Below, piece after piece: positions 1-7,509 of a DNA stretch of 10,478 bases. The DNA is taken from NCBI GenBank assembly GCA_021821705.1, contig JAKACE010000033.1, positions 1-10,478 of the forward strand. Reading direction: 5' to 3'. A program made the translations under genes and the position numbers. Position 1 is the stretch's first letter; the number at the start of each line of letters is the position of its first letter. The notes below the pieces were generated by a model. That model was not told where the DNA came from. It made no database searches and worked only from the letters and a program-made list of their open reading frames with translations. The DNA is from Actinomycetes bacterium. GTDB lineage: Bacteria > Actinomycetota > Acidimicrobiia > Acidimicrobiales > Palsa-688.

Positions 1-1
1 C

Positions 2-934
2 GGCTCAGTCCCGTTCTACGCGGCAATGAAGCGGATGAACCCGCAGATCAAGGTGTGCGAGGCGGAGGAGGCCAACACCTCCTTCCTGGCCGTGATGGGG
101 CACCGTTACCCCTACGACTGCGTAGAACTGCACGAGTACGCCAAGCCCCTCGACGTGACGGCGCCCATGGGCGCCTACGAGCGGTCCCTGATGACGGCGC
201 CGGCCATCGAGGGTGCACAGTTGGGTGCCGTCCAGGCCGCCGTGCGCCGCTATTCAGGCCGTGCCATACCGGTCGTCCTGACCGAGTACGGCCAGCTGAT
301 CGTCCCCATGCCCAAGGCCGACCCTCACTTCAACCTCTCGCTCGACGAGGGGCTGCTTGTCGCCTCCCAGCTGCGCCAGTGGATCGACCACGGCCTGCCG
401 CTGGCAGAGAAGTACCTCCTCAACTCGTCGACCTTCCTCGGCGCCTACCCGGTGTCGCTGAGCATCGACGAGACGGGCCTCAGCATCAACAGCGCCATGA
501 TCGCAGGGCCCGGGCCGCCATTCGTCACCGAACCCACCGGCCAGGCCATCAGCCTGATGTCCGAGCTGGCCGGGGGGGCGCGGCTCCAGGCGGGCCTGGT
601 GCATGGCCCGGTCATGCCGGCGGGCGGGCGGGCGGCCGTCAGCGTGCTGCAGCCACTGGTGGTGCGCCGCGGCACCCAGATCGACGTCCTGGTCATAAAT
701 GTGAGCCCGGACGCACCGGTGAGGGCCCAGCTCGTCTTCGACGGCCTGCGCCACGGCAGCTACATGTCGGCGACGCTGCTCAGCGGGACCAACCCGCTGG
801 CTTTCAACACCCTCTACCAGCCTTACGCCGTGAGCACGACCACCCAGCCGGCCGTGGCCGGGCGCGCCAACTTCTGGTGGCGGTTCCCGGCCCACTCCCT
901 CACCCTGCTGCAGATAGCTGCGCCCGGCGCCTGA
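2..934 (+). CDS. Glycoside hydrolase, GH51 alpha-L-arabinofuranosidase-like, C-terminal part (5' end outside window)
   Basis: The frame is open from base 2 and its real start lies upstream; the first in-window ATG (26) is internal. Seen: a segment like the last part of a (beta/alpha)8 barrel (YAAMKRMNPQIKV, then HRYPYDCVELHEYAKP), a VVLTEYG motif whose Glu (codon 284-286) sits where GH51 enzymes carry the nucleophile, and a C-terminal beta-sandwich region ending in PAHSLTLLQI, typical of GH51 enzymes and related clan GH-A arabinofuranosidases. Such enzymes remove terminal alpha-L-arabinofuranosyl groups from arabinan, arabinoxylan or actinobacterial arabinogalactan. The acid/base Glu would lie off the left edge, so catalytic competence cannot be judged. 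The gene faces the next gene convergently across a 103-bp gap. Another clan GH-A family remains possible, and the actual substrate is unknown. Confidence 0.72.
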   Translation, partial: GSVPFYAAMKRMNPQIKVCEAEEANTSFLAVMGHRYPYDCVELHEYAKPLDVTAPMGAYERSLMTAPAIEGAQLGAVQAAVRRYSGRAIPVVLTEYGQLIVPMPKADPHFNLSLDEGLLVASQLRQWIDHGLPLAEKYLLNSSTFLGAYPVSLSIDETGLSINSAMIAGPGPPFVTEPTGQAISLMSELAGGARLQAGLVHGPVMPAGGRAAVSVLQPLVVRRGTQIDVLVINVSPDAPVRAQLVFDGLRHGSYMSATLLSGTNPLAFNTLYQPYAVSTTTQPAVAGRANFWWRFPAHSLTLLQIAAPGA

Positions 935-961
935 ACGAGGGCCCCGGGCCACCGAGCCCCT

Positions 962-995
962 AGCACAGGCTCTCCGAACGAGCACAGGCTCTCCG
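962..995. repeat. 15-bp tandem direct repeat
   Basis: The 15-mer AGCACAGGCTCTCCG occurs at 962-976 and again at 981-995, a 19-bp period with a 4-bp spacer. It lies between the ends of two convergent genes. No coding role is evident. It may be a small tandem duplication, or part of the 3' untranslated region of the glycosidase transcript. Confidence 0.85.
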
Positions 996-1014
996 GGCGC
1001 CGCCAGTGTGAGGG

Positions 1015-1036
1015 CGGCCGGCGAGGGCGCCGGCCG
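1015..1036. terminator. GC hairpin between convergent genes, possible bidirectional terminator
   Basis: CGGCCGGCG (1015-1023) and CGCCGGCCG (1028-1036) are perfect reverse complements around an AGGG loop, giving a 9-bp all-GC stem. It ends two bases short of the stop codon of the minus-strand gene at 1038 and lies about 80 bases after the glycosidase stop. There is no T-tract on either side, which is common for terminators in high-GC actinobacteria. The terminator role is inferred from position and stem strength only. Confidence 0.55.
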
Positions 1037-1037
1037 G

Positions 1038-1595
1038 CTAGTCGCCCCTCTCCATATCGACCACCACCCGGCGCCGGTCGTCGTGGTCGTAGCGCACGGA
1101 GATCGTCGAGCCCACCTTGACCCTGGCCCGGGCCTCGGGCGTCGGGAAGGCGACCCGGGTGGTCACCTCGAACTCATCGCCCGAGGGTGGCTTCACCCGC
1201 AGGCTCAGCCGGCTACGGGTCACGGGGCCGAGGGTGCGCTCGTCCACCACCGAGATAACGGTGGCGGTGGCCTCGGTGTCGAGTGGCCGCAGGTCCGCCA
1301 GAGGAGCCAGCGGGTCCGACGACGGGGCAGGCTCGGCCGGCACCTCGACCGGTGGCTGGGCGCCGCGACGTTCACGGGACCGCTCGGCCTTGTCCTTCGG
1401 CGGGCGCCGCGGCTGCTCCGGGGGAGCCGGCCGACGACGTTCGGGGGCCGTCGGCGGCGGGCCGGGCGTCCGGCTCGGGCGGCCGGCCTGGGCACCCGGG
1501 CCCGTGGCCTGGAACGGTCCCTGGGCATTGACGGCCAGCGACATTATGGCCACGACGACCACCAGCATGACAGCCAACGCCAGCGCCGCACCCAT
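1038..1595 (-). CDS. Hypothetical membrane-anchored or secreted protein with Pro/Arg-rich linker and small C-terminal domain
   Basis: 185 residues; family not recognised. Residues 1-24 form a hydrophobic stretch (LALAVMLVVVVAIMSLAV) ending in AVNA-Q, so it is either a signal-anchor or a signal peptide; no positive charge precedes it. Residues about 25-105 are low-complexity, rich in Pro, Arg, Ala and Glu, and likely disordered. Residues about 108-182 look like a compact all-beta domain with alternating hydrophobics (ATATVISVVDE, SRLSLRVKPPSG, VGSTISVRYD, RRVVVDME), reminiscent of the short domains in many actinobacterial proteins that end in a VxxDP-like turn. If anchored, the linker and domain would lie outside the cytoplasm. 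No Shine-Dalgarno sequence is visible before the ATG, but TACACT stands 7 nt upstream, matching a leaderless arrangement. It lies 169 bp downstream of sufB on the same strand, and a functional link to sufB is not supported. Confidence 0.72.
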   Translation of the reverse strand: MGAALALAVMLVVVVAIMSLAVNAQGPFQATGPGAQAGRPSRTPGPPPTAPERRRPAPPEQPRRPPKDKAERSRERRGAQPPVEVPAEPAPSSDPLAPLADLRPLDTEATATVISVVDERTLGPVTRSRLSLRVKPPSGDEFEVTTRVAFPTPEARARVKVGSTISVRYDHDDRRRVVVDMERGD

Positions 1596-1602
1596 GGCTA
1601 CG

Positions 1603-1608
1603 AGTGTA
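1603..1608 (-). promoter_or_regulatory. Putative -10 box for a leaderless transcript
   Basis: On the minus strand TACACT (TANNNT consensus) is followed by exactly 7 nt and then the ATG at 1595. Transcription would then begin at or near the A of the start codon, the usual actinobacterial leaderless layout. This fits the absence of a ribosome binding site. No convincing -35 element is seen. Confidence 0.42.
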
Positions 1609-1654
1609 GGTGCCGGCCCGGCCGCCCGGCCGACGCCTCAGTGCCCTCCGCCAG

Positions 1655-1680
1655 GCCGGCGCTCAGCGGGCGGCGCCGGC
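1655..1680. terminator. GC hairpin downstream of sufB, possible terminator
   Basis: GCCGGCGC (1655-1662) and GCGCCGGC (1673-1680) are perfect reverse complements around a 10-nt loop. Read on the minus strand the hairpin comes about 85 nt after the sufB stop and before the next gene's likely promoter. No T-tract follows. It could end the sufB transcript so that the downstream gene depends on its own promoter; this is inferred from position. Confidence 0.4.
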
Positions 1681-1764
1681 TCCGCTCACCCGTCCCGGGG
1701 CACAGGCGCGCTTTGGCAGCCGGCGAGCGCCGCCGAGGTGACCCCCAGCCGCTCCCGGCCGGCC

Positions 1765-3171
<1,407 letters not shown>

Positions 3172-3205
3172 TGGCTTCCCCTTCGGTGGGATTTCTCCTA
3201 CGTCG

Positions 3206-3211
3206 ATAGTA
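3206..3211 (-). promoter_or_regulatory. Putative -10 box of sufB
   Basis: TACTAT on the minus strand fits TANNNT and lies 34 nt before the sufB ATG. It would give a leader of roughly 25-30 nt containing the purine-rich ribosome binding site AAGGGGAAG (3175-3183). No clear -35 box is present at 16-18 bp spacing. A small GC inverted repeat (GCCGG-CAAG-CCGGC, 3221-3234) sits directly upstream, overlapping where a -35 or an operator would be; no known regulator site is recognised in it. Confidence 0.4.
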
Positions 3212-3250
3212 ACAACCCCCGCCGGCAAGCCGGCAGGGCCGGGCCTGACT

Positions 3251-3283
3251 CCCCGGCGCTACCAGGCACGCGCCCCGCCGGGG
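3251..3283. repeat. GC inverted repeat in the panD-sufB gap
   Basis: CCCCGGC (3251-3257) and GCCGGGG (3277-3283) are perfect reverse complements with a 19-nt loop. This stem lies between the long inverted repeat behind panD and the putative sufB promoter. It could add to termination of panD read-through, but stems of this size arise easily in such GC-rich sequence. Confidence 0.35.
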
Positions 3284-3321
3284 CCGCCGCGGACAGGCAC
3301 TCCCACGAACGCGGAGGCGGC

Positions 3322-3428
3322 CTAAGGGACCGCCTTAGGACAAGTCGCGCGGTCGCAGACCGAAAACGACCGCTGCACAGGCGCGAAGCCGACGCGACCG
3401 CGCAACTTGTCCTGCGGTGGGCCCTAAG
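3322..3428. repeat. Long imperfect inverted repeat overlapping the panD stop codon; possible terminator, structured RNA or small mobile remnant
   Basis: The core arms 3337-3356 (starts AGGACAAGTCGCGC) and 3394-3413 (ends GCGCAACTTGTCCT) are reverse complements over 20 positions with one mismatch, around a 37-nt loop. Pairing continues outward through small bulges: 3329-3333 with 3414-3418, 3325-3328 with 3422-3425, and 3322-3323 with 3427-3428. The stem therefore reaches the panD stop codon (3424-3426). Competing pairings exist: CCTAAGG (3321-3327) with CCTTAGG (3333-3339), and GCGGTCG (3349-3355) with CGACCGC at 3367-3373 instead of 3395-3401. As transcribed from panD it would be a very stable 3' hairpin without a T-tract. 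A short non-autonomous element is an alternative; no target duplication could be recognised. Confidence 0.7.
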
Positions 3429-3786
3429 CCCCCTGGTGGGCCGCCTCGACCGGCCGGTTGAAATCGTCGCAGAGGACCACGACCGGAGCGAAGCCCTCGA
3501 GCTCGGCCTCCTCGTAGTCGGCGTAAGTGAGCACGATGACCTTGTCGCCGGGCAGCACCAGGCGGGCGGCCGCACCGTTCAGGCACACCTCCCCGGGCTC
3601 CCCGACTATGGCGTAAGTCTCGAACCTGTTGCCGTTGTCGATGTCGAGGACGGCGACCTGCTCCCACTCGCGTATGTCCGCCAGTTGCATGAGCTCGGGC
3701 CCCAGGCTCACCGAGCCGACGTAGGCGATGTTGGCACCGGTCACGGTCGCCCGGTGCAGCTTGCTCTTCAACATACGCCTGCGCAT
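3424..3786 (-). CDS. panD: Aspartate 1-decarboxylase (pyruvoyl-dependent)
   Basis: 120 residues, close to the usual 120-140. PanD converts L-aspartate to beta-alanine, which PanC joins to pantoate to make pantothenate for coenzyme A; it is a cytoplasmic homotetramer made as a proenzyme. Self-cleavage occurs between Gly24 and Ser25 (YVGS here) and turns Ser25 into the pyruvoyl cofactor. Starting at the ATG at 3786 gives Lys9, Gly24-Ser25, Arg54 and Tyr58 at exactly the E. coli active-site numbers, and the conserved NGAAARL block follows. This supports that start over the in-frame TTG at 3795. No strong Shine-Dalgarno sequence precedes it, and the stop of the small upstream gene is only 11 nt away, so co-transcription and translational coupling are likely. 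panB and panC are not in the window. Confidence 0.96.
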   Translation of the reverse strand: MRRRMLKSKLHRATVTGANIAYVGSVSLGPELMQLADIREWEQVAVLDIDNGNRFETYAIVGEPGEVCLNGAAARLVLPGDKVIVLTYADYEEAELEGFAPVVVLCDDFNRPVEAAHQGA

Positions 3787-3797
3787 GGTGCCCAAGT

Positions 3798-4055
3798 CTA
3801 CCGGCGGTCACCCCGGCTTGGACCGGGCCACAGCTCCCCTGCCATCTCGCACGCCGCGTCGAGGACATCGCGCTCGGACGCCTGCCCGGCCATGAGAGCC
3901 ACCCGCAATTCGGCGCGGTCCGGGCAGGCAGTCCGGGCGAGGGCCCGTCCCAGCTCCACGGTGGCCGGAGCTATGAGCACCGCTGGCGTACCGGCGGCCA
4001 CCAAAAGTGCGGCTTGGGAGTAGTCTTCTGTCAGCTTTGCAACCGGCGGGCGCAT
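3798..4055 (-). CDS. Small hypothetical protein upstream of panD
   Basis: 85 residues from ATG 4055 to TAG; not recognised. The composition is that of a real, soluble, mostly helical protein: a hydrophobic AALLVAAGTPAVLIAPATVEL segment, then LGRALARTACPDRAELRVALMAGQ and DVLDAACEMAGELW, with an Arg-rich end. Two cysteines are present but no metal motif. Third codon positions are mostly G or C, though less strictly than in neighbouring genes. It fills what would otherwise be a gap between panD and ptrB, ends 11 nt before panD, and probably shares its transcript. Its start codon is only 15 nt from the divergent ptrB start and no Shine-Dalgarno sequence precedes it, so the message may be leaderless or the true start further in. 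No homologue or function can be claimed. Confidence 0.5.
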   Translation of the reverse strand: MRPPVAKLTEDYSQAALLVAAGTPAVLIAPATVELGRALARTACPDRAELRVALMAGQASERDVLDAACEMAGELWPGPSRGDRR

Positions 4056-4070
4056 GGAGTAGGAAAAATC
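4056..4070 (+). promoter_or_regulatory. 15-bp divergent intergenic space holding the ptrB ribosome binding site
   Basis: The 15 bases between the divergent starts carry GGAG (4056-4059) and AGGA (4061-4064), the latter 6 nt before the GTG at 4071. This decides the ptrB start: neither the upstream ATG (4014) nor the internal ATG (4092) has such a site. The promoters of both divergent genes must lie inside the opposite coding sequence. Confidence 0.65.
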
Positions 4071-6329
4071 GTGCCACAGTTGACCCTCGCCATGCTCCTC
4101 GAAAACGCTCCCCAGCCTCCAGTCGCGCCCAGGCGCCCCACCACGCTGGTCGCCCACGGCGACAGCCGCCAGGACGACTGGCACTGGCTCGCGAACCGCG
4201 ACGACCCCGACGTCATGGCCTACCTGGAGGCTGAGAACGCCTACACCGACGCCCTGCTCAGCCCGACGGCAGGCCTCCAGGAGCACCTGTTCCAGTTGGT
4301 ACGCGCCCGCATCGCCGAAACCGACGTCTCGGCGCCCTCCTACCACCACGGGTACTGGTACTGGGCACGGACCCTGGCGGGCCAGCAGTACCCGGTCTAC
4401 TGCCGGCGCCCCGACCCCAGCCGGGCCCTGGACGCGGTCGAGGTCCTGGCGGCCGCCCGGGCTGCCCTCCCTGGCGCAGGCACGGCGGGTGACGGCACGC
4501 CGCCGCCCCCAGCTGACGGCGAAGCCCCGGCGACGCTCGCCCCCCATGCGGGCCAGGTCGTGCTGGACGAGAACGAGCTGGCCGGCGACAGCGACTACTT
4601 CGCCGTAGGCGTGTTCGACGTGCGCCCCGACCAGGAAGTCCTCGCCTATGCCGTCGACTACGACGGGTCCGAGCGTTACACGTTGCGCTTCCGCGACCTC
4701 GGTTCCGGCGACGACCTGGCCGACGTGGTCGAGGACGTGTACTACGGCAGCGCATGGTCCAACACGGGCAAGGCCTTCTACTACGTCCGCCCCGACAAGG
4801 CGATGCGCCCCTGGCAGGTCTGGCGCCACGTCCTGGGCACGCCGGCGGCCCGTGACGAGATCGTCTTCCAGGAGGACGACGAGCGCTTCTTCGTCTCGGT
4901 CGACCTGACCCGCTCCAAGTGCTTCGTCCTGGTGAGCAGCGACTCCAAGACGACGAGCGAGGTCCACTACCTGCGCGCCGACAGCGACCGGTCCCGCCCG
5001 GCGGTGGTCCTGCCCCGCCGCGACGGTGTCGAGTACAGCGTCGAGCACGCTCGCCACCCCGGCCTCGGCGGCGATGCCTGGCTCGTGCGCACCAACCGGG
5101 GGCCACTGGGCGAGCCTCTGGAGAACTTCGCGGTGTACACGCTGGCCGTCGGCTCGTCTGAGCCGTCCGGGATGGGACCACTGCTCGCCTACCGCAGCGA
5201 TGTCAAGGTGGAGTCGGTGGAGGCGTTCGCCAGGCACGTGGTCGTTCTGGAGCGACAGGGAGGCCTCGAACAGCTCAGGGTGCTGGACATCGGCGACGGG
5301 AGCGAGCACGTCATCGCCCAGCCCGAGCCCGCCTACACCCTCGGGGGCGAAGCCGCTCCGGAGTGGGACACCAATCTGTTCCGCTTCTCGTACAGCTCGC
5401 TGGTGAGCCCGCCCTCGAGCATCGAGTACGACATGGCCGGGCGCTCGCGACGCGTCGTCAAGCGCTCCACCGTCGGCGGCGGCTTCGACCCGGACGCCTA
5501 CCGCAGCGAGCGCATACTGGCCAGGGCACCGGACGGGGTACAGGTGCCCCTGTCACTGGTCTGCCGTGCCGATTACGCCCTGGACGGCTCGGCTCCGTGC
5601 CTGCTCTACGGCTACGGCAGCTACGAGGTACCGATCGACCCCGCTTTCTCCATGACGAGGCTCAACCTGCTCGAGAGAGGCTTCGTCTTCGCCATCGCCC
5701 ACGTCCGCGGCGGAGGCGAGCTCGGCAGGCCGTGGTACGAGCAGGGCAAGCTCATGCACAAGCGCAACACCTTCACCGACTTCGTCGCCTGCGCCGACAA
5801 GCTCGTGGAGGACGGATGGACCTCGCCCGACCGCCTGGTGGCACGAGGCGGGAGCGCCGGCGGCCTGCTCATGGGGGCGGTCACCAACATGCGTCCCGAC
5901 CTGTTCCGCGCTGTCGTCGCCGAGGTGCCCTTCGTCGACGTCGTCACCACCATGTCCGACGACAGCCTGCCGCTCACCGTGACCGAATGGGAGGAGTGGG
6001 GCAACCCCCGCGACGACGCCAGGGCCTACTCCTACATGAAGTCCTACTCGCCGTACGACAACGTGGGCCAGGTCGCTCACCCCTGGATGTACGTCACCGC
6101 CGGGCTCAACGACCCTCGCGTCGGCTACTGGGAACCGGCCAAGTGGGTGGCCAAGCTGAGGGCAGTTGGCACCGGGGACAACCCGGTGGTCCTGCGTACC
6201 GAGATGGGCGCGGGGCACCAGGGCCCCTCGGGCCGCTACGACGCCTGGCGCGACGAAGCTCGGGTGCAGGCCTTCATCCTGGCGGCAGTGGGCGTGGTCG
6301 CAGACCCGGTCGACGCCGTCGCCGGCTGA
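4071..6329 (+). CDS. ptrB: Oligopeptidase B (S9A prolyl oligopeptidase family serine peptidase)
   Basis: 752 residues from GTG. This family cleaves short peptides after Arg or Lys in the cytoplasm, a seven-bladed propeller screening out larger substrates. The catalytic domain is clear: Ser595 in GGSAGG, Asp681 in GLNDPRVGYWEP and His716 in GAGHQGPSGRYD. The Ser-Asp and Asp-His spacings (86 and 35) match E. coli PtrB (85 and 35). Glu639 and Glu641 in TEWEEWGNP match the acidic pair that selects basic P1 residues, favouring oligopeptidase B over prolyl oligopeptidase. The N-terminal part (HGDSRQDDWHWLANRDDPDVMAYLEAENAY) is also typical. The protein is longer than E. coli PtrB (686), partly through an Ala/Pro/Gly-rich insertion of about 46 residues at 117-162. 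No signal peptide is seen. bioF starts 4 nt after the stop, so the two genes are probably one operon. Confidence 0.94.
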   Translation: MPQLTLAMLLENAPQPPVAPRRPTTLVAHGDSRQDDWHWLANRDDPDVMAYLEAENAYTDALLSPTAGLQEHLFQLVRARIAETDVSAPSYHHGYWYWARTLAGQQYPVYCRRPDPSRALDAVEVLAAARAALPGAGTAGDGTPPPPADGEAPATLAPHAGQVVLDENELAGDSDYFAVGVFDVRPDQEVLAYAVDYDGSERYTLRFRDLGSGDDLADVVEDVYYGSAWSNTGKAFYYVRPDKAMRPWQVWRHVLGTPAARDEIVFQEDDERFFVSVDLTRSKCFVLVSSDSKTTSEVHYLRADSDRSRPAVVLPRRDGVEYSVEHARHPGLGGDAWLVRTNRGPLGEPLENFAVYTLAVGSSEPSGMGPLLAYRSDVKVESVEAFARHVVVLERQGGLEQLRVLDIGDGSEHVIAQPEPAYTLGGEAAPEWDTNLFRFSYSSLVSPPSSIEYDMAGRSRRVVKRSTVGGGFDPDAYRSERILARAPDGVQVPLSLVCRADYALDGSAPCLLYGYGSYEVPIDPAFSMTRLNLLERGFVFAIAHVRGGGELGRPWYEQGKLMHKRNTFTDFVACADKLVEDGWTSPDRLVARGGSAGGLLMGAVTNMRPDLFRAVVAEVPFVDVVTTMSDDSLPLTVTEWEEWGNPRDDARAYSYMKSYSPYDNVGQVAHPWMYVTAGLNDPRVGYWEPAKWVAKLRAVGTGDNPVVLRTEMGAGHQGPSGRYDAWRDEARVQAFILAAVGVVADPVDAVAG

Positions 6330-6333
6330 CCCC

Positions 6334-7509
6334 GTGGCCACCCCCGCCGAGGGACCAGTCCGCGGGCACTGGGCGGAGTGGGCACGGGCCAGGAACACCA
6401 AGACCGTGGCCCGTTCCCGCTGGCGCCGGCTGAGCACCCTGGACGGCTCGGCGCTGCGGGGCCGTACCGCCGAGGGCAAGTCGGTAGTGGTCTTCGCCAG
6501 CAACGATTACCTGGGCCTCTCCTGCCATCCGAGGGTGATGGCGGCGGCAACGGAGGCCACGGCCCGCTGGGGGACCGGCGCCGGAGCGGCCCGCCTGATA
6601 ACAGGCACCCGGCCCGTGCACAGCCAGCTCGAGACCGAACTGGCCACCTGGAAGGGCGAGGAGCGGGCACTGGTCTACCCCAGCGGCTACTCGGCCAACA
6701 TCGGGGTGCTTTCGGCCCTGGGCGGACCGGGGGTGCTCATCTGCTCCGACGCCCTCAACCACGCGTCCATCGTGGACGGCTGCCGCCTGGCCGGCGCCAT
6801 GGGTGCGACAGTACGGGTCTACCCCCATCGACGGGCCGAGGCCGTCGAGGAGGCACTGGCGGGCTGGCCCGGGCGTGCCGTGGTGGTGAGCGACTCGGTG
6901 TTCTCCATGGACGGCGACATCGCCCCGGTGCGGGAACTGGCCGATGTCTGTGCCGTCGCCGGGGCGTTGCTCGTGCTGGACGAGGCGCACGCCGTCCTCG
7001 GCCCGGTCGTGCACGACCTACCGTGTGAGCTCCTGCGGACCGGCACTCTCTCCAAGGCGCTCGGCAGCCAGGGCGGCTTCGCCACCGGCCCCCAGGAGAT
7101 GGTCGACCTACTCGTCAACCGGTCCCGCTCGTTCATCTTCACAACGGCGCTGGCGCCTGCGAGCGCAGCGGCCGCCCTGGAGGCACTGAGGTTGGTCCGC
7201 TCACCCGAGGGCCGGGTGCTAGTCGAGCGCCTGACGGGCCACGCCCGCCGCCTGTGGCCGGGCCGGGCCGACCCCACCCCTATCCTGCCTGTCCCGTGCG
7301 GCACCGAGGGCGCCGCCTCGGCCGCCGCGGCCGAGCTGCTAGAACGGGGTTTCGCCGTCCCCGCCGTGCGCCCTCCCACTGTCCCGCCGGGGACATCGCG
7401 CCTGCGGGTGACCGTCTCCAGCGGCCACACAGACGCTGAGGTCACGGCGCTGGCCGCGGCCCTCGGGGAACTGGGCCTGGCACCCGGGGGTTACGAAGCC
7501 GGCACCTGA
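6334..7509 (+). CDS. bioF: 8-amino-7-oxononanoate synthase (biotin synthesis)
   Basis: 391 residues from GTG, similar to E. coli BioF (384). It is a PLP enzyme of the alpha-oxoamine synthase family that condenses pimeloyl-ACP or pimeloyl-CoA with L-alanine in the cytoplasm to start the biotin ring. Seen in order: ASNDYLGLSCHP (55-66), GTGAGAARLITG (80-91), YPSGYSANIGVLSAL (115-129), His143 in NHASIVDG (stacks on PLP), DSVFSMDGD (187-195), DEAH (216-219), and the PLP Lys241 in TLSKALGSQGGF. The C-terminal RPPTVPPGTSRLRVT separates BioF from KBL and other relatives. The loop between DEAH and the lysine is short: Asp216 to Lys241 is 25 residues, against about 32 in E. coli, and the usual Gly-rich GRG part is missing. 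The start is set by the 4-nt gap after ptrB, implying coupling. No other bio gene is in the window. Its end overlaps the convergent gene by 19 bp. Confidence 0.93.
   Translation: MATPAEGPVRGHWAEWARARNTKTVARSRWRRLSTLDGSALRGRTAEGKSVVVFASNDYLGLSCHPRVMAAATEATARWGTGAGAARLITGTRPVHSQLETELATWKGEERALVYPSGYSANIGVLSALGGPGVLICSDALNHASIVDGCRLAGAMGATVRVYPHRRAEAVEEALAGWPGRAVVVSDSVFSMDGDIAPVRELADVCAVAGALLVLDEAHAVLGPVVHDLPCELLRTGTLSKALGSQGGFATGPQEMVDLLVNRSRSFIFTTALAPASAAAALEALRLVRSPEGRVLVERLTGHARRLWPGRADPTPILPVPCGTEGAASAAAAELLERGFAVPAVRPPTVPPGTSRLRVTVSSGHTDAEVTALAAALGELGLAPGGYEAGT

Noticed and set aside
3172..3228. N-terminal extension of SufB to the TTG at 3228
   Set aside because: The extra 19 residues are not SufB-like, the putative promoter box lies inside them, and the ATG at 3171 has a purine-rich site just upstream.
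4056..5309. Upstream extension of the small minus-strand frame through ptrB
   Set aside because: Only the last 85 codons (3798-4055) lie outside ptrB and look like protein; the rest is antisense to conserved oligopeptidase B sequence.
5363..6433. 356-codon plus-strand frame inside ptrB
   Set aside because: Arg/Pro/Gly-rich out-of-frame shadow of ptrB; the real frame carries the catalytic triad.
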